A DNA stretch of 45,455 nucleotides from the NCBI GenBank assembly GCA_947570625.1, contig CANOUP010000015.1, positions 1-45,455 on the forward strand. Direction: 5' to 3'. Every line of letters starts with the position of its first letter. Position 1 is the first letter of the stretch. This document shows, one piece after another, positions 1 to 7,229 of the stretch. This DNA comes from an uncultured Clostridia bacterium (GTDB lineage Bacteria; Bacillota; Clostridia; Christensenellales; Borkfalkiaceae). The notes under the pieces are model-generated. The model was not told the DNA's origin and made no database searches. It saw only the letters and a program-made list of their open reading frames with translations. A program made the translations under genes and the position numbers.

Positions 1-251
1 CGTTGCTTTTACAAGTTTTGCAAGTTCACTATAACGCAAAGTTCTATCAAACAAAATATCTTGCTACGGGAGCGCAGAAAATTAGTGGTAGTGAGGATGT
101 TGTTTCTTTTATTGATGTGACAAATAAAACAATTGAGCAAGTGTCGAAAGAGGTTGCAGAAATAATATACTTTGAAAAATACGTTGAAGCTGATTTCCAA
201 AGTATTTTGGAGGCTATTAGTAAGAACGGGAGAGACTTTTATTATGATTAA
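1..251 (+). CDS. C-terminal end of an unidentified protein (5' partial)
   Basis: The reading frame is open from the window edge to a TAA at 249-251, giving about 82 residues of a C-terminus. No family is recognised with confidence. The tail has an 'IDVTNKTIEQVSKEVAEII' segment, which loosely resembles the 'ID.T..SIEEV...I' end of P-loop nucleotide kinases; this is a weak inference only. The stop overlaps the ATG of the next gene (244), so the two were probably translationally coupled in a nucleotide or queuosine-type operon. Base composition is clearly A+T-rich compared with the genes after 7 kb. Confidence 0.5.
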   Translation, partial: LLLQVLQVHYNAKFYQTKYLATGAQKISGSEDVVSFIDVTNKTIEQVSKEVAEIIYFEKYVEADFQSILEAISKNGRDFYYD

Positions 252-456
252 AAGTAAACTTTATGTAGCAGGTCCGTTGTTTAGTGAAGCGGAGAAAAGA
301 TTTAACAAGCAATTAAAAAATGAGTTGTCTGCTCATTTTGACGTTTATTTACCACAAGAAGATGGGTTGCTTGTTGAAGATATGGTAAAAAACGGTGTTC
401 CATTTTTACTGGCCTCGCAAAAAGTGTTCTATACTGATATTAATGCAATTAATTGA
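244..456 (+). pseudogene. Nucleoside 2-deoxyribosyltransferase, truncated after 70 residues
   Basis: The N-terminus reads MIKSKLYVAGPLFSEAEKR, the signature start of nucleoside 2-deoxyribosyltransferases (YLAGPLFS.AE), followed by a 'YLPQEDG' segment also typical of the family. These enzymes swap or hydrolyse the base of deoxynucleosides and are usually about 140-160 residues. Here the frame stops after 70 residues at 'DINAIN', before the catalytic Glu region and the 'D.GTAWE.G.A' segment, so the product is unlikely to be active. The ATG at 244 overlaps the previous stop; the next gene starts inside this one at 443. It looks like a deletion remnant. A sequencing or assembly error is possible but would have to remove about half the gene. 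Confidence 0.7.
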
Positions 457-1068
457 TGGCGCTAACATATTTTGTTTAATGAGCATATTTTTTGCTACAA
501 CGCTCATCTTTTCAAATATAGTGGCGGGTAATTTGATTGACGTTATGGGGATAGCATTACCAGCGGCGGTCCTTGTTTTTCCAGTAACGTATATTTTAGG
601 GGATGCAATAACGGAACTTTTCGGATTTAAAAAAATGCGATTATTAGTTGTATTTACTCTTATAGCAAACCTTTTAATTGCTGTGTTGGGATATATTATG
701 TCAATTATGCCACACCCTGAATATTTTGAACATTATGAAGAGTACAATTTTGTTTTTGCTTTTGCACCTAGAACAGTATTGGCTTCCTCTGCCGGTTTTT
801 TATTTGGGTCATTGTTAAATGCTTTTATAATGCATTTGCTAAAAAAAGCGTTAAATACAATAAATTAATTTGGCTTAGAATAATTTTATCTACTATTGTG
901 GGAGAATTTGTTGATTCGAGTTTATTTATAATAATAGCTTTTTGGAGTGTGATTTCTATAAAAGAGTTGTGGGTGCTTTTAGTTTCGCAATATGTTTTTA
1001 AGGTGTTGCATGAGCTGATTTTTTCTCCTATTTTAGTATTTGTCATTAGAAAAGCAAAAAAAATTTAG
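443..1068 (+). pseudogene. YhhQ/VUT-family queuosine-precursor transporter, split by a -1 frameshift
   Basis: The first frame (443-868) encodes the N-terminal two thirds of a VUT/DUF165 multi-pass membrane protein: 'FSNIVAGNLI', 'FPVTYILGDAITELFGFKKM' and 'APRTVLASSAGFLFG' are family hallmarks. The remainder ('WLRIILSTIVGEFVDSSLF', 'YVFKVLHELIFSP') continues in the -1 frame from about 847 to the TAG at 1066-1068. The frames join exactly at an A7 run (841-847), read in frame as cta-aaa-aaa-gcg, which is a canonical A-AAA-AAA slippery heptamer. Joined, the protein would be about 208 residues, normal for the family, which imports queuine or preQ bases. It may be a single-base deletion, a sequencing error in a homopolymer, or a functional -1 slip; the sequence cannot decide. 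Confidence 0.75.
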
Positions 1069-1265
1069 ACAAGGTTAGTAACAAAAGTGCTTCTAATGAT
1101 GAAATTTCTTTTCCTAATGGATGATACCTTGCCGCTTACGACTGTGATGTACATATATATTTGAATCATCAAATAATATTGAAGCAGTAGTTTTTGAACT
1201 AAACATATGCAAAAACAGTACGAATTGTTTCATTGTGATAGGCAGTATTTTCGTCCTATAAAGAC

Positions 1266-1305
1266 AAAAAAAGGAAGGACGGATTTTTACGTTCTTCCTT
1301 TTTTT
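1266..1305. terminator. Bidirectional intrinsic terminator
   Basis: A 16-bp stem (1266-1281 with 1290-1305, one G-U pair) has an 8-nt loop. The outer part is an A7/T7 pairing, so a U-tract follows the GC-containing core (GGAAGGACG/CGTTCTTCC) on either strand. It lies in the gene-free stretch 1069-1375. It would end transcription from the transporter remnant on the plus strand. The rest of 1069-1265 shows no gene that I can support. Confidence 0.75.
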
Positions 1306-1375
1306 GTTATATACGGGTTTGAACCGCGGTTTGCGCACTTTGCCGCAGGGCGTTATTTTTATTTTCTGCTCGATA

Positions 1376-1404
1376 TTGACAAATTCTGTAAATAATGATA
1401 TAAT
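1376..1404 (+). promoter_or_regulatory. Strong sigma-A promoter for the lipoprotein/surface-protein unit
   Basis: TTGACA at 1376-1381, a 17-bp spacer, and TATAAT at 1399-1404 preceded by TGA (extended -10). This is a perfect consensus promoter. The predicted start is near 1411, giving a leader of about 150 nt before the first lipoprotein. Confidence 0.85.
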
Positions 1405-1410
1405 ATAATT

Positions 1411-1560
1411 ATAAGATAGTATGCACACGGAGAAAAGGTAAAAAAGGAATAAGATAAAAGGGGGGTAAATCCCGATGGTTAGTTTACTTTAAGCGCAATG
1501 GTACCTGTTTAGGGTATTGTTGCGCTTTTCGGATTTATTGAGAATATAGGGGTGTTGAAA
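1411..1560 (+). promoter_or_regulatory. Structured 5' leader with a 15-bp hairpin
   Basis: The transcript from the promoter at 1376 carries about 150 nt of untranslated leader. Its main element is a stem-loop whose arms 1491-1505 and 1513-1527 pair over 15 consecutive positions (three G-U) around a 7-nt loop. A smaller GTAAA/TTTAC hairpin and a run of six G lie just upstream. Only four T follow the stem, so it is a weak terminator at best. A cis-regulatory RNA is plausible, but I cannot assign it to a known riboswitch class. Confidence 0.5.
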
Positions 1561-2265
1561 ATGAATAATAAAATATTAAAAAAAGCGGCGGCGTTTTTCG
1601 TTCTGGTTATGTGCTTAACCGTAATAACAATGACAGGATGTATGGATTATGCAAGCCGATACAGCGAAGAAAAGCATAAAGAGCGTATAAGCAAACTTGT
1701 GAAGAAACGCTATATGACGGAAGAAAGCGAGTACACGTCTTTCGAGGTGTACCCGCTATACAACGAAAACGATGAGCTGAAATTTTTTGTCGTCGAGTTC
1801 GAACCCTACGGATATGTATACGTAAAAATAAACGAAAAATCTAATTCTTTGTTGGGATTAAGTATGTATATGCGTGAAAGCGGTGAATCTGAAGAGTGGT
1901 TCAGGTATGAAGTAGACGAGAATTCTGAGGCGCATATTACAGATAAAAACGGTTATGAAACGATATATAAATACAGGCGTTTGACTGAAATTCAAGATGA
2001 CGGCGAGCCTGTCAAATATAAGGACAGCCATTTTAAAATTGCAGAGACAGGTAATGAAAGAAGATACTTTATTGAAATAGAGTGCTTACTGTCTCTCGGC
2101 TGGAAAAAAGGTTTTATTCCGGCTGTAAAACGGGGCGAAAAGTATCTGAATCTTGTTTCTATGCAGGAATTAGTTATATCAAACGGAGAAGAAGATAATG
2201 CAGAGCATAAACGGCAGGCGATTTCGGATGTGTTATTCTTTGCGTGTTCCGAGTTTAAACTTTAA
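1561..2265 (+). CDS. Predicted lipoprotein, tandem copy 1
   Basis: This encodes a 234-residue protein with a lipoprotein signal peptide: basic start (MNNKILKK), hydrophobic core, and lipobox MTGC with the lipidated Cys near residue 27. The mature part is highly charged (many E/K/Y) with no domain I recognise; a 'KHKERISKLVKKRY' segment follows the Cys. It should sit on the outer face of the cytoplasmic membrane. ATG 1561 was chosen because AGGGG lies 9 nt upstream; an in-frame GTG at 1552 sits too close to that site. The mature part is almost identical to that of the next gene, while the signal peptides differ. It shares a transcription unit with copy 2 and the peptidase-like surface protein. 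Confidence 0.85.
   Translation: MNNKILKKAAAFFVLVMCLTVITMTGCMDYASRYSEEKHKERISKLVKKRYMTEESEYTSFEVYPLYNENDELKFFVVEFEPYGYVYVKINEKSNSLLGLSMYMRESGESEEWFRYEVDENSEAHITDKNGYETIYKYRRLTEIQDDGEPVKYKDSHFKIAETGNERRYFIEIECLLSLGWKKGFIPAVKRGEKYLNLVSMQELVISNGEEDNAEHKRQAISDVLFFACSEFKL
1621..2265 (+). repeat. Direct repeat copy 1 (lipoprotein body)
   Basis: This matches 2433-3077 at an offset of 812. By eye, 1621-2171 is identical to 2433-2983. About eight differences follow, all in the last 95 nt. Upstream of 1621 the two genes diverge abruptly inside the signal-peptide region. Confidence 0.9.
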
Positions 2266-2372
2266 TATAAGGGGGGGAGAAACGGCGTCGTCGCTGACAG
2301 CACAAAACAGCTTCCGACTATGGACCTGTTTTTTATAATTGACCGTAATTTATAAGTATAAGGAGAAAAATA

Positions 2373-3077
2373 ATGAAAACTAAAATTCTTAAAAGCATAG
2401 TTGCGCTTTTTGTTTTTGTAATAATTCTTAGCGTAATAACAATGACAGGATGTATGGATTATGCAAGCCGATACAGCGAAGAAAAGCATAAAGAGCGTAT
2501 AAGCAAACTTGTGAAGAAACGCTATATGACGGAAGAAAGCGAGTACACGTCTTTCGAGGTGTACCCGCTATACAACGAAAACGATGAGCTGAAATTTTTT
2601 GTCGTCGAGTTCGAACCCTACGGATATGTATACGTAAAAATAAACGAAAAATCTAATTCTTTGTTGGGATTAAGTATGTATATGCGTGAAAGCGGTGAAT
2701 CTGAAGAGTGGTTCAGGTATGAAGTAGACGAGAATTCTGAGGCGCATATTACAGATAAAAACGGTTATGAAACGATATATAAATACAGGCGTTTGACTGA
2801 AATTCAAGATGACGGCGAGCCTGTCAAATATAAGGACAGCCATTTTAAAATTGCAGAGACAGGTAATGAAAGAAGATACTTTATTGAAATAGAGTGCTTA
2901 CTGTCTCTCGGCTGGAAAAAAGGTTTTATTCCGGCTGTAAAACGGGGCGAAAAGTATCTGAATCTTGTTTCTATGCAGGAATTTGTTATGTCAAACGGAG
3001 AAGAAGATAATGCAGAGCATAAACGGCAGGCGATTTCGGACGTGCATTTCTTTGCGGGTTCCGTGTTTAAACTTTAA
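2373..3077 (+). CDS. Predicted lipoprotein, tandem copy 2
   Basis: This is a 234-residue lipoprotein with a different signal peptide (MKTKILKSIVALFVFVI) but the same lipobox region VITMTGC and an almost identical mature domain. Differences from copy 1 are confined to a few C-terminal residues (LVIS to FVMS; VLFFACSEF to VHFFAGSVF). A good ribosome site (AAGGAG) precedes ATG 2373. The 107-bp gap from copy 1 shows no strong promoter or terminator, so co-transcription from 1376 is likely. Function is unknown. Tandem near-identical lipoproteins often reflect recent amplification of an exported antigen, substrate or immunity-like protein; that is only a possibility here. Confidence 0.85.
   Translation: MKTKILKSIVALFVFVIILSVITMTGCMDYASRYSEEKHKERISKLVKKRYMTEESEYTSFEVYPLYNENDELKFFVVEFEPYGYVYVKINEKSNSLLGLSMYMRESGESEEWFRYEVDENSEAHITDKNGYETIYKYRRLTEIQDDGEPVKYKDSHFKIAETGNERRYFIEIECLLSLGWKKGFIPAVKRGEKYLNLVSMQEFVMSNGEEDNAEHKRQAISDVHFFAGSVFKL
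2433..3077 (+). repeat. Direct repeat copy 2 (lipoprotein body)
   Basis: Partner of 1621-2265. The identical tract starts at GTAATAACAATGACAGGATG and runs 551 nt, then a few substitutions cluster near the 3' end. Similarity resumes through the stop codon and into the G-rich sequence after it. Confidence 0.9.
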
Positions 3078-3092
3078 TATAAGGGGGGAGTT

Positions 3093-6000
3093 ATGTTTAT
3101 AAAAACATTTAAAAGAAATATTTATATTGCAGTTATTTGTTTGTTAACAGGTTTAATTGTTGGTATTCTTGGTTTTCTATATATGGATTTTACCAATAAA
3201 TATGCCGCAGCGGAAGATGATAATGAGTTTGAAAATATACAAGTTTTAAATTCTATCGGCAGTAATAATCAAGGAAAAGTTAATATGACTACTGTTACAA
3301 GCGGATTTATTGATGAAAAGTATATTTCTAACGCTAATTATTTTATTGCAAATCCATTGCATGCTGATAATAACGGCAGTGATAATCCTTTGGGCACTTG
3401 TACCACGGTTGCAATGCAAATGGTAATGGGATATCATAACTATTATACAGACAGACGGCTTATACCGCAAACAGACGGCGGAAATAAAAATTTCTTGGAG
3501 CAAAATTATGGTGATTTAAATGACCATCCGGAAATTAATGCTATTGTTGGGCGTGATTTGGGACGAGGTTCTATTGGAACAGCCGACGATTTTTATAATG
3601 AATTAATGGATTTAAATCCAATTTCAAAATTACCGGGAGGACAGGGTATTGAAACTGTAAGCGACGCGGCAAAAGAATTTATTCGTATGTATGCGCCCAA
3701 TATTAGCGGTAATGTAACAATAAAAGCGGGTATGTTGCCAAATCCGATTGCCTCAAATGAGTACGAATTAGCCATTGAAGAAATCGACGCAGACAGACCT
3801 ATTATTTTAGGTTTTACGCCGGTTTCATCTGACAGTCACGATTTTCATGTCGTCGTTGCATATGGATACGCTACTTATAATAATGTTTTTGGTTTTATAG
3901 TTCATTATGGCTATAAATCTGTTGAAACACAAATTTGGGTGCCGGCAAATTGGTTTGGTTATCGGATAACAATGTCTGTTGAACATACACATAATTTTAT
4001 AGATACTGAAAATAACGTAAACGATACATATAGAGAAATTATTTGTACAGAATGCGGTTGCAGAACCATTGATAATATTTATGAATATGATTTAAATAAT
4101 AATGCAATTATTGGATTAAACTATAAGCTTAAAGATGTTGTAACTATACCTTCAATTTACAAAAATGTAGATATAGATAAAATAGGCGAAGGTGTTTTTA
4201 AGGACAGTCAATTGCGTGAAGTGAAATTTTTAACAGCTATGCAACGTATAGGGGACGGCGCATTTGAAAATTGTAATAAATTGGAAGCTGTTAATATAAA
4301 TTATGTTACTAATATCGGAAACAATGCGTTTAAAAACTGTTATTCATTGAAACAATTCAGTATACCCGTAACTTTAACAGATATAGGATACGGAGCATTT
4401 TCAGGTTGCAGTAATTTGAAATTTTTAATAAATTCCAGTAACCCGAATTTTGCAGTTCAAAATAATATTATCTATAATAAAAACAAGACAAATATAATTT
4501 CGGCTTGCAATATCGGTGCGGATATTACAATACCTTCTTACGTTTCGGAGATTTTGCCTTACGCATTTGCGGGAAATAGAAATGTTAATGTTATACGTTT
4601 TGACGGTACGATAAACATAGGTAATTGTGCATTTGCTGATTGTACGGATTTAAATGTTTATTTCAACACAAATTTTTTACCGCAGGCAGGTGCAGGAGTT
4701 TTTGATGATTGTAATGTAAATATATTTGTCCCTTATTATTTACAAAATGATTATAAAGAAGTTTTTCCTCAGTATGCTGATAAAATAACTTCGACCCCAA
4801 TTTCCGTAATGTTTATCAGTGACGGTATACCGGTTAAAACAATAGATACTTACAACGGCGCGGAAGTTGAATTGCATCCCATTTCAAAGCGCGGGTATGA
4901 TTTTGATGGTTGGTATACCGACCCGAGTTTTAACGGAACGCCTTATAATGAAGAGTATTGGCAGTCTGATACTAATATAACGCTTTATGCGAAATGGCTT
5001 CCTAAAATATATACCATTACCCTTAATGCAAATGGCGGAACTTTGTCGGGGGCAGATAAAATATATGTTTTATACGGTCAAAAATATTCTATAAGTACAA
5101 GTGTAGAAAAAATCGGATATACTTTCGAAGGATGGGCAGACGCTGACGGAAACAAGCTGTCGACAGAAAACGGCGAAAGCAAAGATATCTGGAATTATGA
5201 AAAAGATTTGACGCTTTATGCGGGATGGGGCGTCAAATCTTATGAGATACAAATAAACGACAACGGCACTATAATATGGCTCGGTAAAGAAGGATTATCT
5301 GATGATAAGTGTTCGATAGAATACGGTACGGTAATCAGTGCAATTAATCTCATACACGTATTTAAGGAATCAAATCAGGGCTTTAAAGAGGGGAAAATTT
5401 TCGACCATTTCGAATATGACGGAGAGAAATTTAACTGGACAAGCGTTCCTGATTTGGGCGAAAGCGGTGCGATAGTTACTATTATTCCGATATGGGTTTT
5501 GGAAAGACATACTATCCATTTCTCCTCGACGTATGGTGCTGAAACCAGTCCTTTAACGATGGAATACGGCGGTAAAATCAATCTCCCTGTTTTGAGTCAG
5601 ACAGGATATACCTTTAACGGCTGGTATACTAAGCCTGTCGGAGGAAATGAGGTCACTTGGTTAAGAATGCCTGACCTTACGCCTACCGAACAAAACAACG
5701 GCTCGGTTAGCATTTATGCGCACTGGACAGCAAATAAGTACTATGTTTATTATTTATCTAACGGCGGTTCGGGTACTATGGGTTACACGCTGTTCGAATA
5801 TAATAAATATCAGAATTTACGAATGAACAGTTTTACGAAAACAGGACACAATTTTAAAGGCTGGGCTACTTCTTCAAATGGCGGAGTTGTGTATTCAGAC
5901 GGTCAGCTTGTTTCTAATCTTTCTTCTGCGCAGGGAGGTAGAGTCAATTTATATGCGGTTTGGGAGGCAAAAACTTATTCGATAATTTACTCGAATTTGA

Positions 6001-6608
6001 CTTCTGATATGTATATTCATCCAAGTACATTTACATACGGCGTTGGTTTGCCTGCAATACCCAAGTTGTATGTTAAAGTGAGAAATGGGCTTGAAGAAGT
6101 AAAAGTAAACGGTTGGTATACGGATAATGGTCAATCTATAAGTTCTATTTCCCCAACAAGAGATAGCGATATAACGCTTGCCGCAAAATATGAGTATAAA
6201 GTCGAAGCAACTTATTCTTCGGCAACACATACGGTCACCGACGGAAAAATTGAAAATCAGCCCAGTTTTAGCATTGGTTTAATGTTGCGTAGTTTTTATA
6301 ATAATATTATCAATGGAACGGGTTTGGAAAAAATAAAAATTTCTATATCGTTGTATTTATGGGAAATAAACGACGGGTATCAAGATTTCTACCTATATAA
6401 CGGCGATACTGTAATTTGGTCGGAAACGAAGGAGCACGGAGCGGGCAAGAAAAATTCAACTGCGGCGCGTTATACTTTTAATATCGAATTGGATATTGCG
6501 GATTATTCAAATGCGGATTATCTCGATTTAAGATTTGGCGCACACGGTGCATTTTCTGATGATTGGCAGTTTAATAATTTTGAGATGACTGTTTACTTTA
6601 CCCATTAA
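3093..6608 (+). CDS. Surface protein: papain-like peptidase region, LRR_5 and InlB-type repeats
   Basis: This is a 1171-residue exported protein. Residues ~11-33 form a hydrophobic signal or anchor. Residues ~75-290 look like a papain-fold (C39/C10-like) cysteine peptidase: 'NPLGTCTTVAMQMV' gives a candidate catalytic Cys near 103, and 'HDFHVVVAYGY' gives the His near 250. A short Cys-rich 'HTHNF...CTECG' element follows, then BspA-type LRR_5 repeats (~340-560, e.g. 'IGDGAFENC', 'IGYGAFSGC'). About six Listeria-Bacteroides/InlB B-repeats come next ('GYDFDGWYTD...LYAKW', 'GYTFNGWYTK...IYAHW'), and then a beta-rich C-terminal domain. No LPXTG is present. GGGGGAG precedes the ATG. It follows the lipoproteins by 15 bp and ends the unit. 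The role is probably adhesion with proteolysis at the cell surface; the peptidase assignment rests on motifs only. Confidence 0.8.
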   Translation: MFIKTFKRNIYIAVICLLTGLIVGILGFLYMDFTNKYAAAEDDNEFENIQVLNSIGSNNQGKVNMTTVTSGFIDEKYISNANYFIANPLHADNNGSDNPLGTCTTVAMQMVMGYHNYYTDRRLIPQTDGGNKNFLEQNYGDLNDHPEINAIVGRDLGRGSIGTADDFYNELMDLNPISKLPGGQGIETVSDAAKEFIRMYAPNISGNVTIKAGMLPNPIASNEYELAIEEIDADRPIILGFTPVSSDSHDFHVVVAYGYATYNNVFGFIVHYGYKSVETQIWVPANWFGYRITMSVEHTHNFIDTENNVNDTYREIICTECGCRTIDNIYEYDLNNNAIIGLNYKLKDVVTIPSIYKNVDIDKIGEGVFKDSQLREVKFLTAMQRIGDGAFENCNKLEAVNINYVTNIGNNAFKNCYSLKQFSIPVTLTDIGYGAFSGCSNLKFLINSSNPNFAVQNNIIYNKNKTNIISACNIGADITIPSYVSEILPYAFAGNRNVNVIRFDGTINIGNCAFADCTDLNVYFNTNFLPQAGAGVFDDCNVNIFVPYYLQNDYKEVFPQYADKITSTPISVMFISDGIPVKTIDTYNGAEVELHPISKRGYDFDGWYTDPSFNGTPYNEEYWQSDTNITLYAKWLPKIYTITLNANGGTLSGADKIYVLYGQKYSISTSVEKIGYTFEGWADADGNKLSTENGESKDIWNYEKDLTLYAGWGVKSYEIQINDNGTIIWLGKEGLSDDKCSIEYGTVISAINLIHVFKESNQGFKEGKIFDHFEYDGEKFNWTSVPDLGESGAIVTIIPIWVLERHTIHFSSTYGAETSPLTMEYGGKINLPVLSQTGYTFNGWYTKPVGGNEVTWLRMPDLTPTEQNNGSVSIYAHWTANKYYVYYLSNGGSGTMGYTLFEYNKYQNLRMNSFTKTGHNFKGWATSSNGGVVYSDGQLVSNLSSAQGGRVNLYAVWEAKTYSIIYSNLTSDMYIHPSTFTYGVGLPAIPKLYVKVRNGLEEVKVNGWYTDNGQSISSISPTRDSDITLAAKYEYKVEATYSSATHTVTDGKIENQPSFSIGLMLRSFYNNIINGTGLEKIKISISLYLWEINDGYQDFYLYNGDTVIWSETKEHGAGKKNSTAARYTFNIELDIADYSNADYLDLRFGAHGAFSDDWQFNNFEMTVYFTH

Positions 6609-6614
6609 TTAAAT

Positions 6615-6646
6615 AAAAAAGCGGCGCGTATGCGCCGCTTTTTTTT
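6615..6646 (+). terminator. Intrinsic terminator of the surface-protein unit
   Basis: GCGGCGC/GCGCCGC stem (6621-6627 with 6632-6638), GTAT loop, preceded by A6 and followed by T8. It starts six bases after the stop of the surface protein and can act in both directions. Confidence 0.9.
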
Positions 6647-6667
6647 ATTTTTTACGCTTAATAATCC

Positions 6668-6696
6668 TTGATATTTTTTTTAAATAGTGCTAAAAT
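6668..6696 (+). promoter_or_regulatory. Sigma-A promoter of an independent RNA gene
   Basis: TTGATA at 6668-6673, 17-bp spacer, TAAAAT at 6691-6696 preceded by TGC (extended -10). The predicted start (about 6702-6704) falls at the first base of a long closing stem, supporting a stand-alone RNA rather than an mRNA leader. Confidence 0.75.
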
Positions 6697-6701
6697 AACG
6701 T

Positions 6702-6895
6702 TGCGACTTCAATTTAATATATCTATCTCGGCTTTTAAAAGGGAGTATTATAATCTTTTATTAAGGACATAAATGTGAGTATCGGTAGTTATACCGTTCC
6801 ACCATTTATGTCCGCAAGATATAAGTAAATTGGAGTCGCATTCAAAGGGGCGGTATGCTATGGTGCCGTTCCTTCGGGGCGGCATCTTTTTTTTT
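6702..6895 (+). ncRNA. Unidentified structured RNA, about 195 nt
   Basis: The 5' arm 6702-6716 pairs with 6826-6840 over 15 bp (one G-U). After a small internal loop, 6718-6724 pairs with 6817-6823 for 7 more bp. Inside are an 11-bp hairpin (6765-6775 with 6803-6813) enclosing a second small hairpin (6783-6787 with 6792-6796), and an A-rich arm (6737-6741 with 6755-6759). The RNA ends in a terminator. No ORF lies within it. It does not show the conserved core sequences of SRP RNA, RNase P, tmRNA or a T-box that I would expect to recognise. The own promoter and terminator argue for a trans-acting or housekeeping small RNA. Confidence 0.65.
6862..6895 (+). terminator. Terminator of the structured RNA
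   Basis: An 11-bp stem (6862-6872 with 6876-6886, including G-U pairs) with a tight TTC loop is followed by nine T (6887-6895). Confidence 0.85.
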
Positions 6896-7061
6896 ATGAC
6901 AAATATATTTCGGTATCAGGGCGTGCCATCCGTAATATTTTGTAATTTTTTGTGAGTAACTCATACAAATGGACGAAGAGTCTCCGATTTAATGCCGAGC
7001 GATAGTAAGCCGTATGGATTTTAGTCACATCTTTAAATTTTTTTGCGGCGCGCCTGATATA

Positions 7062-7095
7062 GAAACGCGGCGGGGAAACCCGCGGCGTTTCTTTT
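7062..7095 (+). terminator. Second hairpin terminator ahead of the large operon
   Basis: GAAACGC/GCGTTTC stem, one G-G mismatch, GCGGG/CCCGC inner stem and GAAA loop, followed by TTTT. Between the RNA gene (ends 6895) and this hairpin I see no gene, only a small TGAGT/ACTCA palindrome near 6953 and no clear promoter. It may insulate the operon promoter at 7155. Confidence 0.6.
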
Positions 7096-7154
7096 ATTAT
7101 GCCTGAACATCGTTAACCAAATTTAGGATGCGCGACGATTGTGCGTTAATTTAT

Positions 7155-7183
7155 TTGACTGTAACAAGGTTTTGTTATATAAT
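7155..7183 (+). promoter_or_regulatory. Strong sigma-A promoter of the large surface/AAA+ operon
   Basis: TTGACT at 7155-7160, 17-bp spacer, TATAAT at 7178-7183. Predicted start near 7190, leaving a 40-nt leader to ATG 7230. No other convincing promoter or terminator is visible between here and the end of the MBL-like gene, so this probably drives at least nine genes. Confidence 0.8.
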
Positions 7184-7229
7184 AGAGTATGGATTAAAGT
7201 ATATTCCGCAAATTAAAGCGAGGCAAGAT

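Noticed and set aside
1207-1395. A 62-residue ORF (MQKQYELFHC...)
   Set aside because: It spans the bidirectional terminator at 1266-1305 and overlaps the promoter at 1376; no ribosome site.
6840-6895. T-box antiterminator, because of AGGGGCGGTATG...TGGTGCC before a terminator
   Set aside because: The TGGN-like bulge is not in the right context, stem I motifs are missing, a promoter sits exactly at the stem base, and the next gene is 330 bp away and unrelated to amino acids or tRNA charging.
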